Source of the DNA: Pseudomonas sp. MYb60
Lineage (GTDB): Bacteria > Pseudomonadota > Gammaproteobacteria > Pseudomonadales > Pseudomonadaceae
Direction of reading: 5' to 3'
DNA length: 64,000 nucleotides
NCBI RefSeq assembly: GCF_002979555.1
Contig: NZ_PCOZ01000007.1
Coordinates: 1-64,000, forward strand
Shown here: one piece after another, positions 44,488 to 54,492 of the stretch
Position numbering within the stretch: position 1 is the first letter of the stretch
Layout: every line of letters starts with the position of its first letter
Position numbers and translations under genes: made by a program
The notes under the pieces: model-generated
The model's input: only the letters and a program-made list of their open reading frames with translations
Databases searched by the model: none
Told to the model about the DNA's origin: nothing

Positions 44488-45438
44488 TCAATTTTTCTTG
44501 GCCAGCAGTTTTTCAACCGGCAGCTTGGTGATCGCAAAACCGGCCAGCAGGATGGCCGAGTACAGCACCAGGTCGCGGGTGATCGACACGCCTTCGTACC
44601 AGGCGCCGATGATGACGGCGAACACCGGGAAGATAATGAAGACGAACGACAGGATGATCGGGCTCAAGCGCTTCAGCAGCATGAAGTACACGATGAAGCC
44701 GCCCACCGAAGCCACCAGCCCCAGGTAGAACAGCGCCCCCCAGGAGCGCGGTGTAATGGCGTCGAAGGTCGGTGCCTCGAACCACAGGCCGGCCACGAAC
44801 AGCATCAGCCCGGCGATGCCGATGGGCAGGGTGTTGTAGGTGATGACGCTGATGGCGCTGCCTTTCTGCTTGGTGATCACGTAGCACAGGGCATGCATGA
44901 TCGCGGCGGTAAGGATCGCCAGTACGCCAAAGAACTCGGCGTGATCCAGGTGCAGGCCCTGGCTCTTGATGATCATGTAGAGGCTGCCGAAACCGATGCC
45001 GATGCCGACCACCTGGGAGAAGTAGATGCGCTCACGCAGGAACAGCGCGGAGAAGATCAGGATGAACACCGGCATGCAGCTGAACAGCAGGGCGGTGAGG
45101 CCGGACGAGACATGCATCTCGCCGTAGTTGAGCAGGTAGTAGGGCACGCTGAAGTAGGACAGGGTCACGAACACGAAGAACCAGCGGCTCTCGCGGGGAA
45201 ACAGGATGGGCTCGCGGCGTACCAGGGCAAAACACAGGAACAGCGGAAAGGCGATCAGAAAGCGCAGGCCGGCGGACGTCAGCGGAGGCACGCTCTCCAC
45301 GGCAATCTTGATTCCCAGCCAGGTGGTGCCCCAGCTCAGGCACACGATCAGGAACATCACGCTGGTCACCAGCCCTGCCAACCACTGTTTTTGGGTTTTT
45401 ACCTTGGCGGTGTTTTCGAGAACGGCGGACATTGGCAT
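44488..45438 (-). CDS. EamA/DMT-family exporter
   Basis: 316 residues with about ten transmembrane helices and two EamA domains (WGTTWLGIKIAVESVPPLTS and VIIGAWYEGVSITRDLVLYS in the two halves). EamA proteins include the O-acetylserine/cysteine exporter YdeD. As the first gene of the operon with cysteine synthase and serine acetyltransferase downstream, it probably exports cysteine, O-acetylserine or the final product. The next gene starts 26 bases after its stop. Confidence 0.88.
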   Translation of the reverse strand: MPMSAVLENTAKVKTQKQWLAGLVTSVMFLIVCLSWGTTWLGIKIAVESVPPLTSAGLRFLIAFPLFLCFALVRREPILFPRESRWFFVFVTLSYFSVPYYLLNYGEMHVSSGLTALLFSCMPVFILIFSALFLRERIYFSQVVGIGIGFGSLYMIIKSQGLHLDHAEFFGVLAILTAAIMHALCYVITKQKGSAISVITYNTLPIGIAGLMLFVAGLWFEAPTFDAITPRSWGALFYLGLVASVGGFIVYFMLLKRLSPIILSFVFIIFPVFAVIIGAWYEGVSITRDLVLYSAILLAGFAITKLPVEKLLAKKN

Positions 45439-45469
45439 CGTTTATTGCTTCCCTGAGCCGGAATTGAAC

Positions 45470-45498
45470 TCTATATTGAGCTTGTAATGAGTTGTAAA
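45470..45498 (-). promoter_or_regulatory. Sigma-70 promoter of the cysteine operon
   Basis: On the minus strand TTTACA, a 17-base spacer and TATAGA (-35 at 45493-45498, -10 at 45470-45475) lie just before the EamA gene. The palindrome at 45489 overlaps the -35 box, which would allow repression. Confidence 0.72.
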
Positions 45499-45502
45499 AC
45501 TC
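45489..45502. promoter_or_regulatory. Palindrome GAGTT-GTAA-AACTC in the MocR/EamA divergent region
   Basis: A 14-base inverted repeat overlaps the -35 of the EamA promoter. Two direct ATTGAAC copies (45463 and 45506 region) flank it. It is a good candidate for MocR binding, since MocR proteins often use combinations of direct and inverted half-sites. Confidence 0.5.
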
Positions 45503-45541
45503 GGCGATTGAACCCGTAAAAGCACACTATTAGGGCGAAAG

Positions 45542-46966
45542 ATGGCTGTCAAAACAAATATTGACATGGTGTCAATTATGCGTGAGGGGTTGTCCAGCGG
45601 GCAGGGCGTGAAGTACAAGCGCCTGTCCGATGTCATGGAACGGGGCATCCTTGAGGGCTTGATTGAACCCGGACGAAAATTGCCGCCCCATAGGGTGCTT
45701 TCCGACAACCTGGGGGTGACCATTGGTACCATTAGCCGTGCCTACGGTGAGCTGGAACGTTTGGGACTGGTTGTCGCGCGGGTGGGCGACGGTACTTTCG
45801 TGCGCAAGCGTGGGATGGAGCGCCAGCGCGATGAAGGTTTTCGCAACTTCAGCGAGGAGCCACGGCAGTACTTCGACATGAGCCGCAACATGCACATCCC
45901 GGGGCAGGAGACCGCGTTCCTGGCCCAGAGCTTCCAAACCCTGTCGACCAACGCCAAGTTCCTCCAGGACATCAGCGCCTACACCCCGGATGCCGGCCTG
46001 CCGCGTTACCGCGAGGCGGGTGCGCAATGGCTGGTGCAGCGGGATTTCCACCCGATTCCGGAGCAGGTCATCTGCGTCAATGGCGGCCAGCATGGCCTGC
46101 TGTGTTCGATGATGGCGTTGCTGCGCGCGGGCGACACCGTGGTTACCGAACAGCTGACGTATCCCGGCTTGATTACTGCCGCGCGCATGCTGGGCATTCG
46201 CCTGATCGGCCTGGAAATGGACGAGGAGGGCGTGCTGCCGGGAGCGCTGGATGAAGTCTGTCGAAATCACCGGGTTTCCGCCTTGTACTGCACGCCCACG
46301 ATCCAGAACCCGACCACGGCGGTATTGTCGGTGGCGCGTCGGGAAGCGCTGGTCAAGGTGTGCCGCGAACACAATCTTCTCATCCTTGAGGACGAAGCCC
46401 ACGGTGTGCTGGTGGAAGATCGTCCGCCGCCCCTCAGTTTTTTCGCGCCTGAACGTACGATTTTGATCAGCAGCCTGAGCAAGGCCGTGTCCGCCGGGCT
46501 GCGTGTAGGCTATGTGCATGCGCCGCCGGCATTGGTCAGTCGTATTTCGGCCGCCTTGCGCTCAACCTGCTGGATGGCCACCCCGGTCACCCTGGAACTG
46601 GCTACCCAGTGGATCGAAAACGGCACCGCCGAATACCTGCTGCGCCAGCAGATCAATGAGATCAGCCGACGCAAGGCCTTGGTTGAAGGGCTGCTGGCGG
46701 GACTGGAATACCGCACCCACCTCAACAGCCCGCACTTCTGGATTGAAGTCCCGGAGCCCTGGCGCGCGTCGGAAATCGAGGCGGAGCTCAAGCAGAATAA
46801 TTACCTGATTGCCACGGCTGAGGCGTTTGCGGTGGGGCAGACGGCAGTGCCACAGTTCATTCGGGCGAGTATCTGCAACACCTCGGGGGATGATCAATTG
46901 TTGCGGGCGGGGTTTGATGCGCTGGCGACGGCGCTGGGGCAGGGGGGCGGAAGGTTTCAGTTGTAG
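45542..46966 (+). CDS. MocR-type regulator of the cysteine operon
   Basis: 474 residues. The winged helix (residues 20-85: YKRLSDVMERGILEGLIEPG, then TIGTISRAYGELERLGLVVA) is followed by a fold-I aminotransferase domain with ISSLSKAVSAGLRVGY (the PLP lysine). The gene is divergent from the EamA operon with a 103-base shared promoter region. It probably senses PLP plus an amino acid such as cysteine, O-acetylserine or serine and controls the operon. Confidence 0.86.
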   Translation: MAVKTNIDMVSIMREGLSSGQGVKYKRLSDVMERGILEGLIEPGRKLPPHRVLSDNLGVTIGTISRAYGELERLGLVVARVGDGTFVRKRGMERQRDEGFRNFSEEPRQYFDMSRNMHIPGQETAFLAQSFQTLSTNAKFLQDISAYTPDAGLPRYREAGAQWLVQRDFHPIPEQVICVNGGQHGLLCSMMALLRAGDTVVTEQLTYPGLITAARMLGIRLIGLEMDEEGVLPGALDEVCRNHRVSALYCTPTIQNPTTAVLSVARREALVKVCREHNLLILEDEAHGVLVEDRPPPLSFFAPERTILISSLSKAVSAGLRVGYVHAPPALVSRISAALRSTCWMATPVTLELATQWIENGTAEYLLRQQINEISRRKALVEGLLAGLEYRTHLNSPHFWIEVPEPWRASEIEAELKQNNYLIATAEAFAVGQTAVPQFIRASICNTSGDDQLLRAGFDALATALGQGGGRFQL

Positions 46967-46993
46967 GCAGGCTTACCGCGTTATCGTTCTTCG

Positions 46994-47078
46994 CAGGCAA
47001 GCCAGCTCGCACATTTGAATGCATTCCAGCGTTGGAACTCGGTCAAATGAGGGAGCGGGCTTGCCCGCGAAGGGGCCA
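46994..47078 (+). repeat. REP-type palindrome pair
   Basis: Facing cores GCAAGCCAGCTCGCACA and GGGAGCGGGCTTGCCCGCGA lie between the convergent MocR and ppsR genes, in the same doublet layout as at 27002. Confidence 0.8.
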
Positions 47079-47093
47079 GCTCAAGCAGCACCA

Positions 47094-47912
47094 TTACTTG
47101 AACCTACGCTCCACCCCTTTTTCCACCAGAATCTTCGCCGAAATCTCTTCTACCGAAAAATGCGTGGAATTGATGTGCGCAATGTTCTCTCGGCGGAACA
47201 GATTTTCCACTTCACGCACCTCGAACTCACACTGCGCGTAGCTGGAGTAACGGCTGTTGGGCTTGCGCTCATTGCGAATCGCCGTCAGTCGGTCCGGGTC
47301 GATGGTCAGGCCGAACAGCTTGTGGGAGTGCGCGCGCAGGGCGGCTGGCAGCGTCAGGTGCTCCATGTCGTCTTCGGTCAGCGGATAGTTGGCGGCGCGG
47401 ATGCCGAATTGCATGGCCATGTACAGACAAGTCGGGGTCTTGCCGCAGCGCGACACCCCCACCAGGATCAGGTCGGCCTTGTCGTAATAGTGGGTACGGG
47501 CGCCGTCGTCGTTGTCGAGGGCGAAGTTCACCGCCTCGATACGCTCCATATAGTTGGAGTTGTGGCCAATGGAGTGCGACTTTCCGACGGAGTAGGAAGA
47601 GTGTTCGCTCAGCTCTTGTTCCAGCGGCGCCAGGAACGTCGAGAAGATGTCGATCATGAAACCATTCGAGGTCGCAAGGATCTCACGGATGTCTTGATTG
47701 ACGATGGTGTCGAAAATGATCGGCCGAAAACCGTCTTTTTCAGCCGCCAGATTGATTTGTTGTACCATGGCCCGCGCTTTATCCACGCTGTCGATATAGG
47801 GCCGCGTGAATTTGGCGAAGGTAATGTTTTCGAACTGCGCGAGCAGGCTCTGACCCAATGTTTCGGCTGTGATGCCGGTGCCGTCGGAGATAAAGAAAGC
47901 AGATCGTTTCAT
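47094..47912 (-). CDS. ppsR: PEP synthase regulatory protein (bifunctional kinase/pyrophosphorylase)
   Basis: 272 residues from ATG 47912. The DUF299 fold is recognised by [20 protein letters not shown] at the N-terminus and the P-loop-like [20 protein letters not shown] near residue 150. It phosphorylates and dephosphorylates PpsA on a threonine to turn it off or on. It is divergent from ppsA, with about 180 bases between them. Confidence 0.93.
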   Translation of the reverse strand: MKRSAFFISDGTGITAETLGQSLLAQFENITFAKFTRPYIDSVDKARAMVQQINLAAEKDGFRPIIFDTIVNQDIREILATSNGFMIDIFSTFLAPLEQELSEHSSYSVGKSHSIGHNSNYMERIEAVNFALDNDDGARTHYYDKADLILVGVSRCGKTPTCLYMAMQFGIRAANYPLTEDDMEHLTLPAALRAHSHKLFGLTIDPDRLTAIRNERKPNSRYSSYAQCEFEVREVENLFRRENIAHINSTHFSVEEISAKILVEKGVERRFK

Positions 47913-48090
47913 TTGAGCCCTGGGCCTTAAGCTGATGGCGAATCTTGGATATGATAGGCGCGATTTTGCCGTCCCGCAGTGGGCCGCATTCTCACTTATT
48001 TTCCAGGTCCAGGCCACAAGCGCTGGCGTTGGCTCCTACTGAGCCGCCGGCGTCCTGAGCTTTTCCAACACAGTTAGTGGAGAGATCACC

Positions 48091-50466
48091 TTGGTAGAGT
48101 ACGTAGTTTCCCTCGATAAGCTCGGCGTCCATGATGTGGAGCACGTGGGGGGCAAGAACGCATCCCTCGGCGAGATGATCAGTAATCTTGCAGGCGCAGG
48201 TGTGTCGGTGCCCGGTGGTTTCGCCACCACGGCCCAGGCTTACCGCGATTTCCTCGAACTGAGCGGCCTCAACGCTCAGATCCACGCCGCGCTGGACGCC
48301 CTGGACGTCGATGACGTCAACGCCCTGGCCAAGACCGGCGCCCAGATCCGTCAATGGATCATGGACGCCGAGTTCCCCGAGAAGCTCAACGAAGAAATCC
48401 GCACTGCCTTCGCCGAACTGTCGGCCGGTAACCCGGACGTCGCCGTTGCCGTGCGCTCCTCGGCCACCGCCGAAGACTTGCCGGACGCCTCCTTCGCCGG
48501 CCAGCAGGAAACCTTCCTGAACATCCGTGGCGTGGAAAACGTGATCCGCGCGGCCAAGGAAGTGTTCGCTTCGCTGTTCAACGACCGCGCCATTTCCTAC
48601 CGTGTGCACCAGGGTTTCGACCACAAGCTGGTGGCCCTGTCGGCCGGCGTGCAGCGCATGGTGCGTTCGGAAACCGGCACCGCCGGCGTGATGTTCACCC
48701 TGGACACCGAATCCGGCTTCCGTGACGTGGTGTTCATCACCGGCGCCTACGGCCTGGGTGAAACCGTCGTACAAGGCGCGGTCAACCCGGACGAATTCTA
48801 CGTACACAAGGGCACCCTCGAAGCGGGCCGCCCGGCTATCCTGCGCCGCAACCTGGGCAGCAAGGCCATCAAGATGATCTACGGCGACGAGGCCAAAGCG
48901 GGTCGTTCGGTCAAGACTGTTGAAGTCGACAAGGCCGATCGCGCGCGTTTCTGCCTGACCGACGCTGAAGTCAGCGAGCTGGCCAAACAAGCGATGATCA
49001 TCGAAAAGCACTACAAGTGCCCGATGGACATCGAGTGGGCCAAGGACGGTGACGACGGCAAGCTGTATATCGTGCAGGCCCGTCCGGAAACCGTGAAGAG
49101 CCGCACTTCGGCCAATGTCATGGAACGCTACCTGCTGAAGGAAACCGGCACCGTGCTGGTGGAAGGCCGTGCCATCGGCCAGCGCATCGGCGCCGGCAAG
49201 GTGCGGATCATCAAAGACGTGTCCGAAATGGATAAGGTCCAGCCAGGCGACGTACTGGTCTCCGACATGACCGACCCGGACTGGGAACCGGTCATGAAGC
49301 GCGCCAGCGCCATCGTTACCAACCGTGGCGGGCGTACCTGTCACGCGGCGATCATCGCCCGTGAGCTGGGGATTCCTGCAGTCGTGGGTTGTGGCAACGC
49401 GACCCAACTGCTGAAAGACGGCCAAGGTGTGACCGTGTCATGCGCCGAAGGCGACACCGGTTTCATCTTCGAAGGCGAGCTGGGCTTCGACATCAAGCAA
49501 AACTCCATCGATGCCATGCCTGACCTGCCGTTCAAGATCATGATGAACGTCGGCAACCCCGACCGTGCCTTCGATTTCGCGCAGCTGCCGAACGCCGGTG
49601 TGGGCCTGGCCCGCCTGGAATTCATCATCAACCGCATGATCGGCGTGCATCCCAAGGCACTGTTGAATTACGACGGGCTGCCACTGGATATCAAGGAAAG
49701 CGTCGACAAGCGTATTGCCGGCTACAACGACCCGGTGGGTTTCTACGTCGAGAAGCTGGTGGAAGGCATCAGTACCCTGGCGGCCGCGTTCTACCCGAAA
49801 AAGGTCATCGTGCGCCTGTCGGACTTCAAGTCCAACGAATACGCCAACCTGATCGGCGGCAAGCTCTACGAGCCGGAAGAAGAAAACCCGATGCTGGGCT
49901 TCCGTGGCGCCTCGCGTTACATCAGCGAAGCGTTCCGTGACTGCTTCGAACTCGAATGCCGCGCCCTCAAGCGCGTGCGCAACGAGATGGGCCTGGACAA
50001 CGTCGAGATCATGGTGCCGTTCGTGCGCACCCTGGGCGAAGCGAGCCAGGTCATCGACCTGTTGGCGGAAAACGGCCTGTCCCGTGGCGAAAACGGCCTG
50101 CGCGTCATCATGATGTGCGAACTGCCGTCCAACGCCATCCTGGCAGAGGAGTTCCTCGAGTTCTTCGACGGCTTCTCCATTGGCTCCAACGACCTGACCC
50201 AGCTCACCCTGGGCCTGGACCGCGACTCCGGGATCATTGCGCACCTGTTCGACGAGCGTAACCCCGCAGTCAAGAAGCTGCTGGCCAATGCCATCCAGGC
50301 CTGTAACAAGGCCGGCAAGTACATCGGCATCTGCGGGCAAGGCCCTTCCGATCACCCTGACCTGGCCAAATGGCTGATGGAGCAGGGCATCGAGAGCGTC
50401 TCGCTGAACCCGGATTCCGTGTTGGAAACCTGGTTCTTCCTGGCGGAAGGCCAAGCGCCCGCCTAA
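48091..50466 (+). CDS. ppsA: Phosphoenolpyruvate synthase
   Basis: 791 residues with a TTG start at 48091, preceded by GGAG. The N-terminal ATP-grasp domain contains [20 protein letters not shown]. The phosphohistidine is His418 in [17 protein letters not shown], and the PEP-binding barrel holds [14 protein letters not shown] and [10 protein letters not shown]. It makes PEP from pyruvate and ATP, needed for growth on C3 acids. The TTG start may limit expression. Its regulator is ppsR. Confidence 0.95.
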   Translation: MVEYVVSLDKLGVHDVEHVGGKNASLGEMISNLAGAGVSVPGGFATTAQAYRDFLELSGLNAQIHAALDALDVDDVNALAKTGAQIRQWIMDAEFPEKLNEEIRTAFAELSAGNPDVAVAVRSSATAEDLPDASFAGQQETFLNIRGVENVIRAAKEVFASLFNDRAISYRVHQGFDHKLVALSAGVQRMVRSETGTAGVMFTLDTESGFRDVVFITGAYGLGETVVQGAVNPDEFYVHKGTLEAGRPAILRRNLGSKAIKMIYGDEAKAGRSVKTVEVDKADRARFCLTDAEVSELAKQAMIIEKHYKCPMDIEWAKDGDDGKLYIVQARPETVKSRTSANVMERYLLKETGTVLVEGRAIGQRIGAGKVRIIKDVSEMDKVQPGDVLVSDMTDPDWEPVMKRASAIVTNRGGRTCHAAIIARELGIPAVVGCGNATQLLKDGQGVTVSCAEGDTGFIFEGELGFDIKQNSIDAMPDLPFKIMMNVGNPDRAFDFAQLPNAGVGLARLEFIINRMIGVHPKALLNYDGLPLDIKESVDKRIAGYNDPVGFYVEKLVEGISTLAAAFYPKKVIVRLSDFKSNEYANLIGGKLYEPEEENPMLGFRGASRYISEAFRDCFELECRALKRVRNEMGLDNVEIMVPFVRTLGEASQVIDLLAENGLSRGENGLRVIMMCELPSNAILAEEFLEFFDGFSIGSNDLTQLTLGLDRDSGIIAHLFDERNPAVKKLLANAIQACNKAGKYIGICGQGPSDHPDLAKWLMEQGIESVSLNPDSVLETWFFLAEGQAPA

Positions 50467-50483
50467 GGTCGACACGTCAAAAG

Positions 50484-50512
50484 TGCCGGTCTCCTGTCGA
50501 GGGTGACCGGCA
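50484..50512 (+). terminator. Hairpin after ppsA
   Basis: TGCCGGTC and GACCGGCA form an 8-bp stem 18 bases after the ppsA stop, followed by TTCTT. It is probably the first of two successive terminators. Confidence 0.7.
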
Positions 50513-50525
50513 TTCTTATCTGTAC

Positions 50526-50558
50526 AGGGCGGAATCCTTGCGGACGTCGCCCTTTTTT
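50526..50558 (+). terminator. Second terminator between ppsA and the hydrolase gene
   Basis: AGGGCG and CGCCCT flank a 16-base loop and are followed by six Ts. It ends just before the hydrolase leader. Confidence 0.7.
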
Positions 50559-50571
50559 GTGCAAGAGCATT

Positions 50572-51549
50572 ATGCAAAGCAGCAGCAACCTGTTTCCTGT
50601 CGCCCTGATCAGCGCTGAACGTCGGGGTGATTTAAGTGAAGATGTGTACCGCCTGAAGCCTGGTAACAGCCCCGACGCCAGCGTCGAACTGGCCGTTACC
50701 CGCCTGGGCCTGGCCGATGCCCCGGAAAACCGTGGAGTTCCGGTGATTTTGCTGCATGGTAGTTTTTCCAACCGGCGCTTCTGGTATTCGCCGAAGGGCA
50801 TTGGCCTGGGCGCCTATCTGGCGCGGCGAGGGTTCGATGTGTGGATTCCGGAGATGCGCGGCCATGGCCTGTCCAAGCGCAACCTGAACTACGCGCGCAA
50901 CCGTGTCGCCGACTACGCGCGTTTCGATTTGCCGGCTATTGGGGCGTTCGTGCGTGAGCAAAGTGGGCAGATTCCTCACTGGATCGGCCACTCGCTGGGG
51001 GGGACGACGTTGGCGGCGGCCTTGGGCGGCCAGTACCTGGGAGCGCCCGCGGTGGCGTCGGTGGCGCTGTTTGGGTGTCAGGTCAGTCGCACGCATTGGC
51101 CGTTGAAACTTCCACCGGTGGAATGGACTGGCCGCTTTCTCCTCAAGCGCTTCGGCGAAATATCGGGCTCGCGCTTCAAGCGGGGCCCCGAAGATGAACC
51201 GGCGGGCGTGCTGATTGAGGCCATGCGTTGGAATGGCCTGTTTGGGCGTTTTGGCGAAGGCAAAAACGATTGGTGGAAAGGCCTGGCAAGCGTCGAGGTG
51301 CCGTTGTTGGCGGTGAGTGCTGCGGGAGATCATCAGGACCCTGATTGGGCCTGTCGGAAATTGTTTGAACAGGTCGGCTCCGAGCATCGCCAGTACCTGT
51401 GCCTGGGCCGTCAGCACGGCTTCAGCGGGGATTTCGGGCATGTGGAAATGTTGGTCAGCAAGCCCGCCCAGACCGATGTATGGCCATTGGTCGAGCAGTG
51501 GTTGAGGGATCCGCTGGCGCCACTGTCCGGCACAACGGCATCGGTTTGA
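50572..51549 (+). CDS. Alpha/beta-fold hydrolase
   Basis: 325 residues from ATG 50572; an upstream in-frame extension crosses the terminator and is not used. The oxyanion segment [18 protein letters not shown], the nucleophile elbow GHSLGG and a C-terminal [14 protein letters not shown] histidine are present. It matches the esterase-like gene in the conserved ppsA-rraA-oprF region of Pseudomonas. The substrate is not known. Confidence 0.85.
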   Translation: MQSSSNLFPVALISAERRGDLSEDVYRLKPGNSPDASVELAVTRLGLADAPENRGVPVILLHGSFSNRRFWYSPKGIGLGAYLARRGFDVWIPEMRGHGLSKRNLNYARNRVADYARFDLPAIGAFVREQSGQIPHWIGHSLGGTTLAAALGGQYLGAPAVASVALFGCQVSRTHWPLKLPPVEWTGRFLLKRFGEISGSRFKRGPEDEPAGVLIEAMRWNGLFGRFGEGKNDWWKGLASVEVPLLAVSAAGDHQDPDWACRKLFEQVGSEHRQYLCLGRQHGFSGDFGHVEMLVSKPAQTDVWPLVEQWLRDPLAPLSGTTASV

Positions 51550-51733
51550 CCGGGCACCTCCGGGGCGTTTCGCTCTCGAGAGGTTGCGGCTAAGATATGA
51601 CGCGCTGAGCGCTTCTGGTCATATTCAGTCGCGCAGTGGCTATTGCGTTACGGCGAAGCGAGTGGGATGTTCTGCACCTGCTTCAACCGGTACTTCCTTG
51701 AAAGACACTTCTTTGACAGAAAGGATTTTTTCG

Positions 51734-52225
51734 ATGAACCATTACGTGACCCCTGACCTGTGCGACGCCTATCCGGACTTGGTGCAGGTGCTTGAACCCA
51801 TGCTCAGCAACTTCGGGGGGCGGGACTCCTTTGGCGGTGAGATTGTCACCATCAAATGCTTCGAAGATAACTCTCTGGTCAAGGAACAGGCCGACCAGCC
51901 GGGCGCCGGCAAGGTTCTAGTGGTTGACGGTGGTGGTTCCCTGCGCTGCGCGCTGCTGGGTGACATGATTGCCGAGAAAGCCGCAAAAAGCGGTTGGGAA
52001 GGGCTGGTGATCTATGGGTGCATCCGTGATGTCGATGTCATCGCCCAGACCGATCTTGGCGTCCAGGCCCTGGCCAGTCACCCGATGAAGACCGAAAAGC
52101 GCGGCATCGGCGATTTGAACGTAGTGGTGACGTTCGCTGGCGTGACCTTTCGTCCGGGTGAATACATCTATGCCGATAACAATGGCGTGATTGTGTCGCC
52201 AACAGCGCTGAAAATGCCTGAATAA
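51734..52225 (+). CDS. rraA: RraA, regulator of RNase E activity
   Basis: 163 residues. The sequence runs [20 protein letters not shown], then [11 protein letters not shown] and the [20 protein letters not shown] and [12 protein letters not shown] motifs, as in RraA trimers. It binds RNase E and inhibits it in E. coli. The conserved position in this Pseudomonas block and the good ribosome site (GAAAGGA) support the call. Confidence 0.93.
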   Translation: MNHYVTPDLCDAYPDLVQVLEPMLSNFGGRDSFGGEIVTIKCFEDNSLVKEQADQPGAGKVLVVDGGGSLRCALLGDMIAEKAAKSGWEGLVIYGCIRDVDVIAQTDLGVQALASHPMKTEKRGIGDLNVVVTFAGVTFRPGEYIYADNNGVIVSPTALKMPE

Positions 52226-52250
52226 ACCGCAATAGCCGATAGGGGTGAGG

Positions 52251-53246
52251 ATGTTCGAGGAAGAAAACGCGCAATGGGGGCTGGTACATGCCCTGGTGCT
52301 GGACGGTAAAGGCGGTGCGCGTTCGATTGCCCGGACTGAGCTCGACGACTTGCAACTGCAGCCCGAGGAGAGCCTTTGGCTGCATTGGGACCGTAGCCAT
52401 CCCCAGACGCAGACCTGGCTGCGCAAATCCAGCGGCCTGAGCGAGTTTGCCTGCGACCTGCTGCTGGAAGAAAACACCCGCCCGCGATTGCTGCCACTGC
52501 CGGATGCCGAGTTATTGCTGTTCCTGCGCGGGATCAATCTCAACCCGGGGGCGGAGCCTGAAGACATGGTGTCAGTGCGCATCTTCGCCGCCGCCACCCG
52601 TGTGATCTCCCTGCGCCTGCGCCCGCTGCGTGCCACCGATGAGCTGTTGGTGCAGTTGGCGGATGGAAAGGGGCCGAAGACCGCCTCGGAACTCATCCTT
52701 TATATGGCCCAGTACCTCACCAATAAGGTGCAGGACCTGGTCACCGACCTGTCTGAAATCGTCGATACCGAGGAAGAAAAGCTCGATACCGACGAACGGT
52801 ATACGCCGGAACATGGCAGCGTCCTGCAGATCCGTCGTCGAGCGGCCGGGCTCAAGCGATTCCTCGCGCCGCAGAGGGATATTTTTGCCCAGCTCACGCG
52901 GATAAAATTGCCGTGGTTCTGTGACGACGATGCCGATTATTGGAACGAATTGAACAACAGCCTGACCCGCTACCTGGAAGAGCTCGAATTGACCCGAGAG
53001 CGCGTGGGGCTTGTGCTTGAGGCCGAAGACCGGCGCTTGAGCGTGCGCATGAACCGCACCATGTACCGCTTCGGGATCATCACTGGAATCTTCCTGCCGA
53101 TGAGTTTTCTCACCGGTCTGCTGGGCATCAATGTCGGGGGAATACCCTTCTCCGCCAGCCCCTATGGATTCCTCGTCGCGTGCCTGCTGATGGTGTCGGT
53201 GGCACTCGGACAATGGTGGCTATTTCGACGATTGCGCTGGGTTTGA
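52251..53246 (+). CDS. cmaX: ZntB/CorA-like divalent metal transporter
   Basis: 331 residues from ATG 52251. It is CorA-like in layout: a long cytoplasmic domain (WLHWDRSHPQTQTWLRKSSG), then two transmembrane helices with LLGINVGG in the pore region, that is GIN instead of GMN, typical of ZntB zinc transporters. In Pseudomonas this is the cmaX gene next to crfX-cmpX-sigX. It may link metal or membrane state to SigX activity. Confidence 0.88.
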   Translation: MFEEENAQWGLVHALVLDGKGGARSIARTELDDLQLQPEESLWLHWDRSHPQTQTWLRKSSGLSEFACDLLLEENTRPRLLPLPDAELLLFLRGINLNPGAEPEDMVSVRIFAAATRVISLRLRPLRATDELLVQLADGKGPKTASELILYMAQYLTNKVQDLVTDLSEIVDTEEEKLDTDERYTPEHGSVLQIRRRAAGLKRFLAPQRDIFAQLTRIKLPWFCDDDADYWNELNNSLTRYLEELELTRERVGLVLEAEDRRLSVRMNRTMYRFGIITGIFLPMSFLTGLLGINVGGIPFSASPYGFLVACLLMVSVALGQWWLFRRLRWV

Positions 53247-53332
53247 GCTGAATATGAGCTGAACGTAGGAAGGGTCCTATGTGACCCCGCGAAATTAACC
53301 CTCGTCTTTTAATACACTTGCGAGAGGTCTTT

Positions 53333-53578
53333 ATGCACGATCCGTTCGAACAGTCTTTGCGTGACATGCTCAATGCGTCGCCGTCCAACCGGGACGACGA
53401 TGCCTGCCTGGGCCGCGTGTTGAAAACCGCCAACCGTCAGGTGGGGGCGGGAGATCTGTTCGGTCTGCTCGGCCGCTGGTTGCCGGCGTTGATGATGGCC
53501 CTGAACAATGGTTCGGCCCACGTATCACCGGTTTCCCGTCGTAAACCTCTTGCTCGCACTGCTGATAAGGCTGATTGA
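53333..53578 (+). CDS. crfX: CrfX small protein
   Basis: 81 residues from ATG 53333 (GAGAGGT upstream), with SLRDMLNASPSNRDDDACLG and GDLFGLLGRWLPALMMALNN. It is the small conserved protein (also written cfrX) encoded just before cmpX in pseudomonads and the cmaX-crfX-cmpX-sigX-oprF order is complete. The function is unknown. It precedes cmpX by 2 bases. Confidence 0.85.
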   Translation: MHDPFEQSLRDMLNASPSNRDDDACLGRVLKTANRQVGAGDLFGLLGRWLPALMMALNNGSAHVSPVSRRKPLARTADKAD

Positions 53579-53580
53579 AT

Positions 53581-54405
53581 ATGGAACTTGATCTCTGGAC
53601 CCAGAGCCTGGTCACCGCGATGACCGCATTGTGGACCAAGGTGGCGAACTTCATTCCCAACCTGTTTGGTGCGCTGGTCCTGGTGTTGTTGGGCTTTGTC
53701 GTGGCCAAGCTGCTCGACACGCTGCTGTCCAAGTTGCTCGCCAAGCTGGGTCTTGATCGCTTGATGGCAGGCACAGGCCTGACCAAGCTTTTGGGCCGCG
53801 CAGGGCTGCAGGTACCGATCTCGACATTGATCGGCAAGATCGTCTATTGGTTTGTATTGCTGATTTTTCTGGTTTCTGCGGCTCAATCCCTTGGACTTGA
53901 GCGAGTTTCAGCTACGCTCGACATGCTGGCGCTGTATTTGCCGAAAGTTTTCGGCGGCGCGCTGGTATTGCTGGTAGGCGTTCTGCTGGCGCAATTGGCC
54001 AACGGGCTGGTGCGCGGCGCCGCTGAAGGGGTGGGGTTGGATTACGCTGCGGGCCTGGGTCGAATTGCCCAGGGCCTGGTGATCATCATCAGTATTTCGG
54101 TCGCGATCAGCCAGTTGGAGGTCAAGACTGACCTTCTCAACCACGTGATTGTGATCGTTTTGATTACCGTTGGTCTGGCCGTTGCGCTGGCCATGGGCTT
54201 GGGAAGCCGGGAAATTGCCGGTCAGATTCTTGCGGGAATCTATGTGCGTGAGCTGTACCAGGTTGGGCAACAGGTGCGTGTTGGCGAGGTTGAAGGGCAA
54301 ATTGAGGAGATCGGCACGGTCAAGACGACAGTGCTGACCGACGATGGCGACCTGGTGTCGTTGTCCAATCGGATTCTCCTGGAGCAGCAGGTCAGTAGCC
54401 GCTAA
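53581..54405 (+). CDS. cmpX: CmpX mechanosensitive channel-like protein
   Basis: 274 residues with several transmembrane helices (FIPNLFGALVLVLLGFVVAK; VYWFVLLIFLVSAAQSLGLE) and an MscS-like cytoplasmic end (GQQVRVGEVEGQIEEIG). It is the small-conductance mechanosensitive channel-like protein whose loss affects SigX in P. aeruginosa. It is linked to crfX and sigX. Confidence 0.9.
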   Translation: MELDLWTQSLVTAMTALWTKVANFIPNLFGALVLVLLGFVVAKLLDTLLSKLLAKLGLDRLMAGTGLTKLLGRAGLQVPISTLIGKIVYWFVLLIFLVSAAQSLGLERVSATLDMLALYLPKVFGGALVLLVGVLLAQLANGLVRGAAEGVGLDYAAGLGRIAQGLVIIISISVAISQLEVKTDLLNHVIVIVLITVGLAVALAMGLGSREIAGQILAGIYVRELYQVGQQVRVGEVEGQIEEIGTVKTTVLTDDGDLVSLSNRILLEQQVSSR

Positions 54406-54492
54406 TCCGGCGAATCCTGCTAATGTACGCCGCCGCAAACCCGGCTGACCGGGCTGTGGCGGACATTGACCTGACTGTCGGCACGACTTGTT

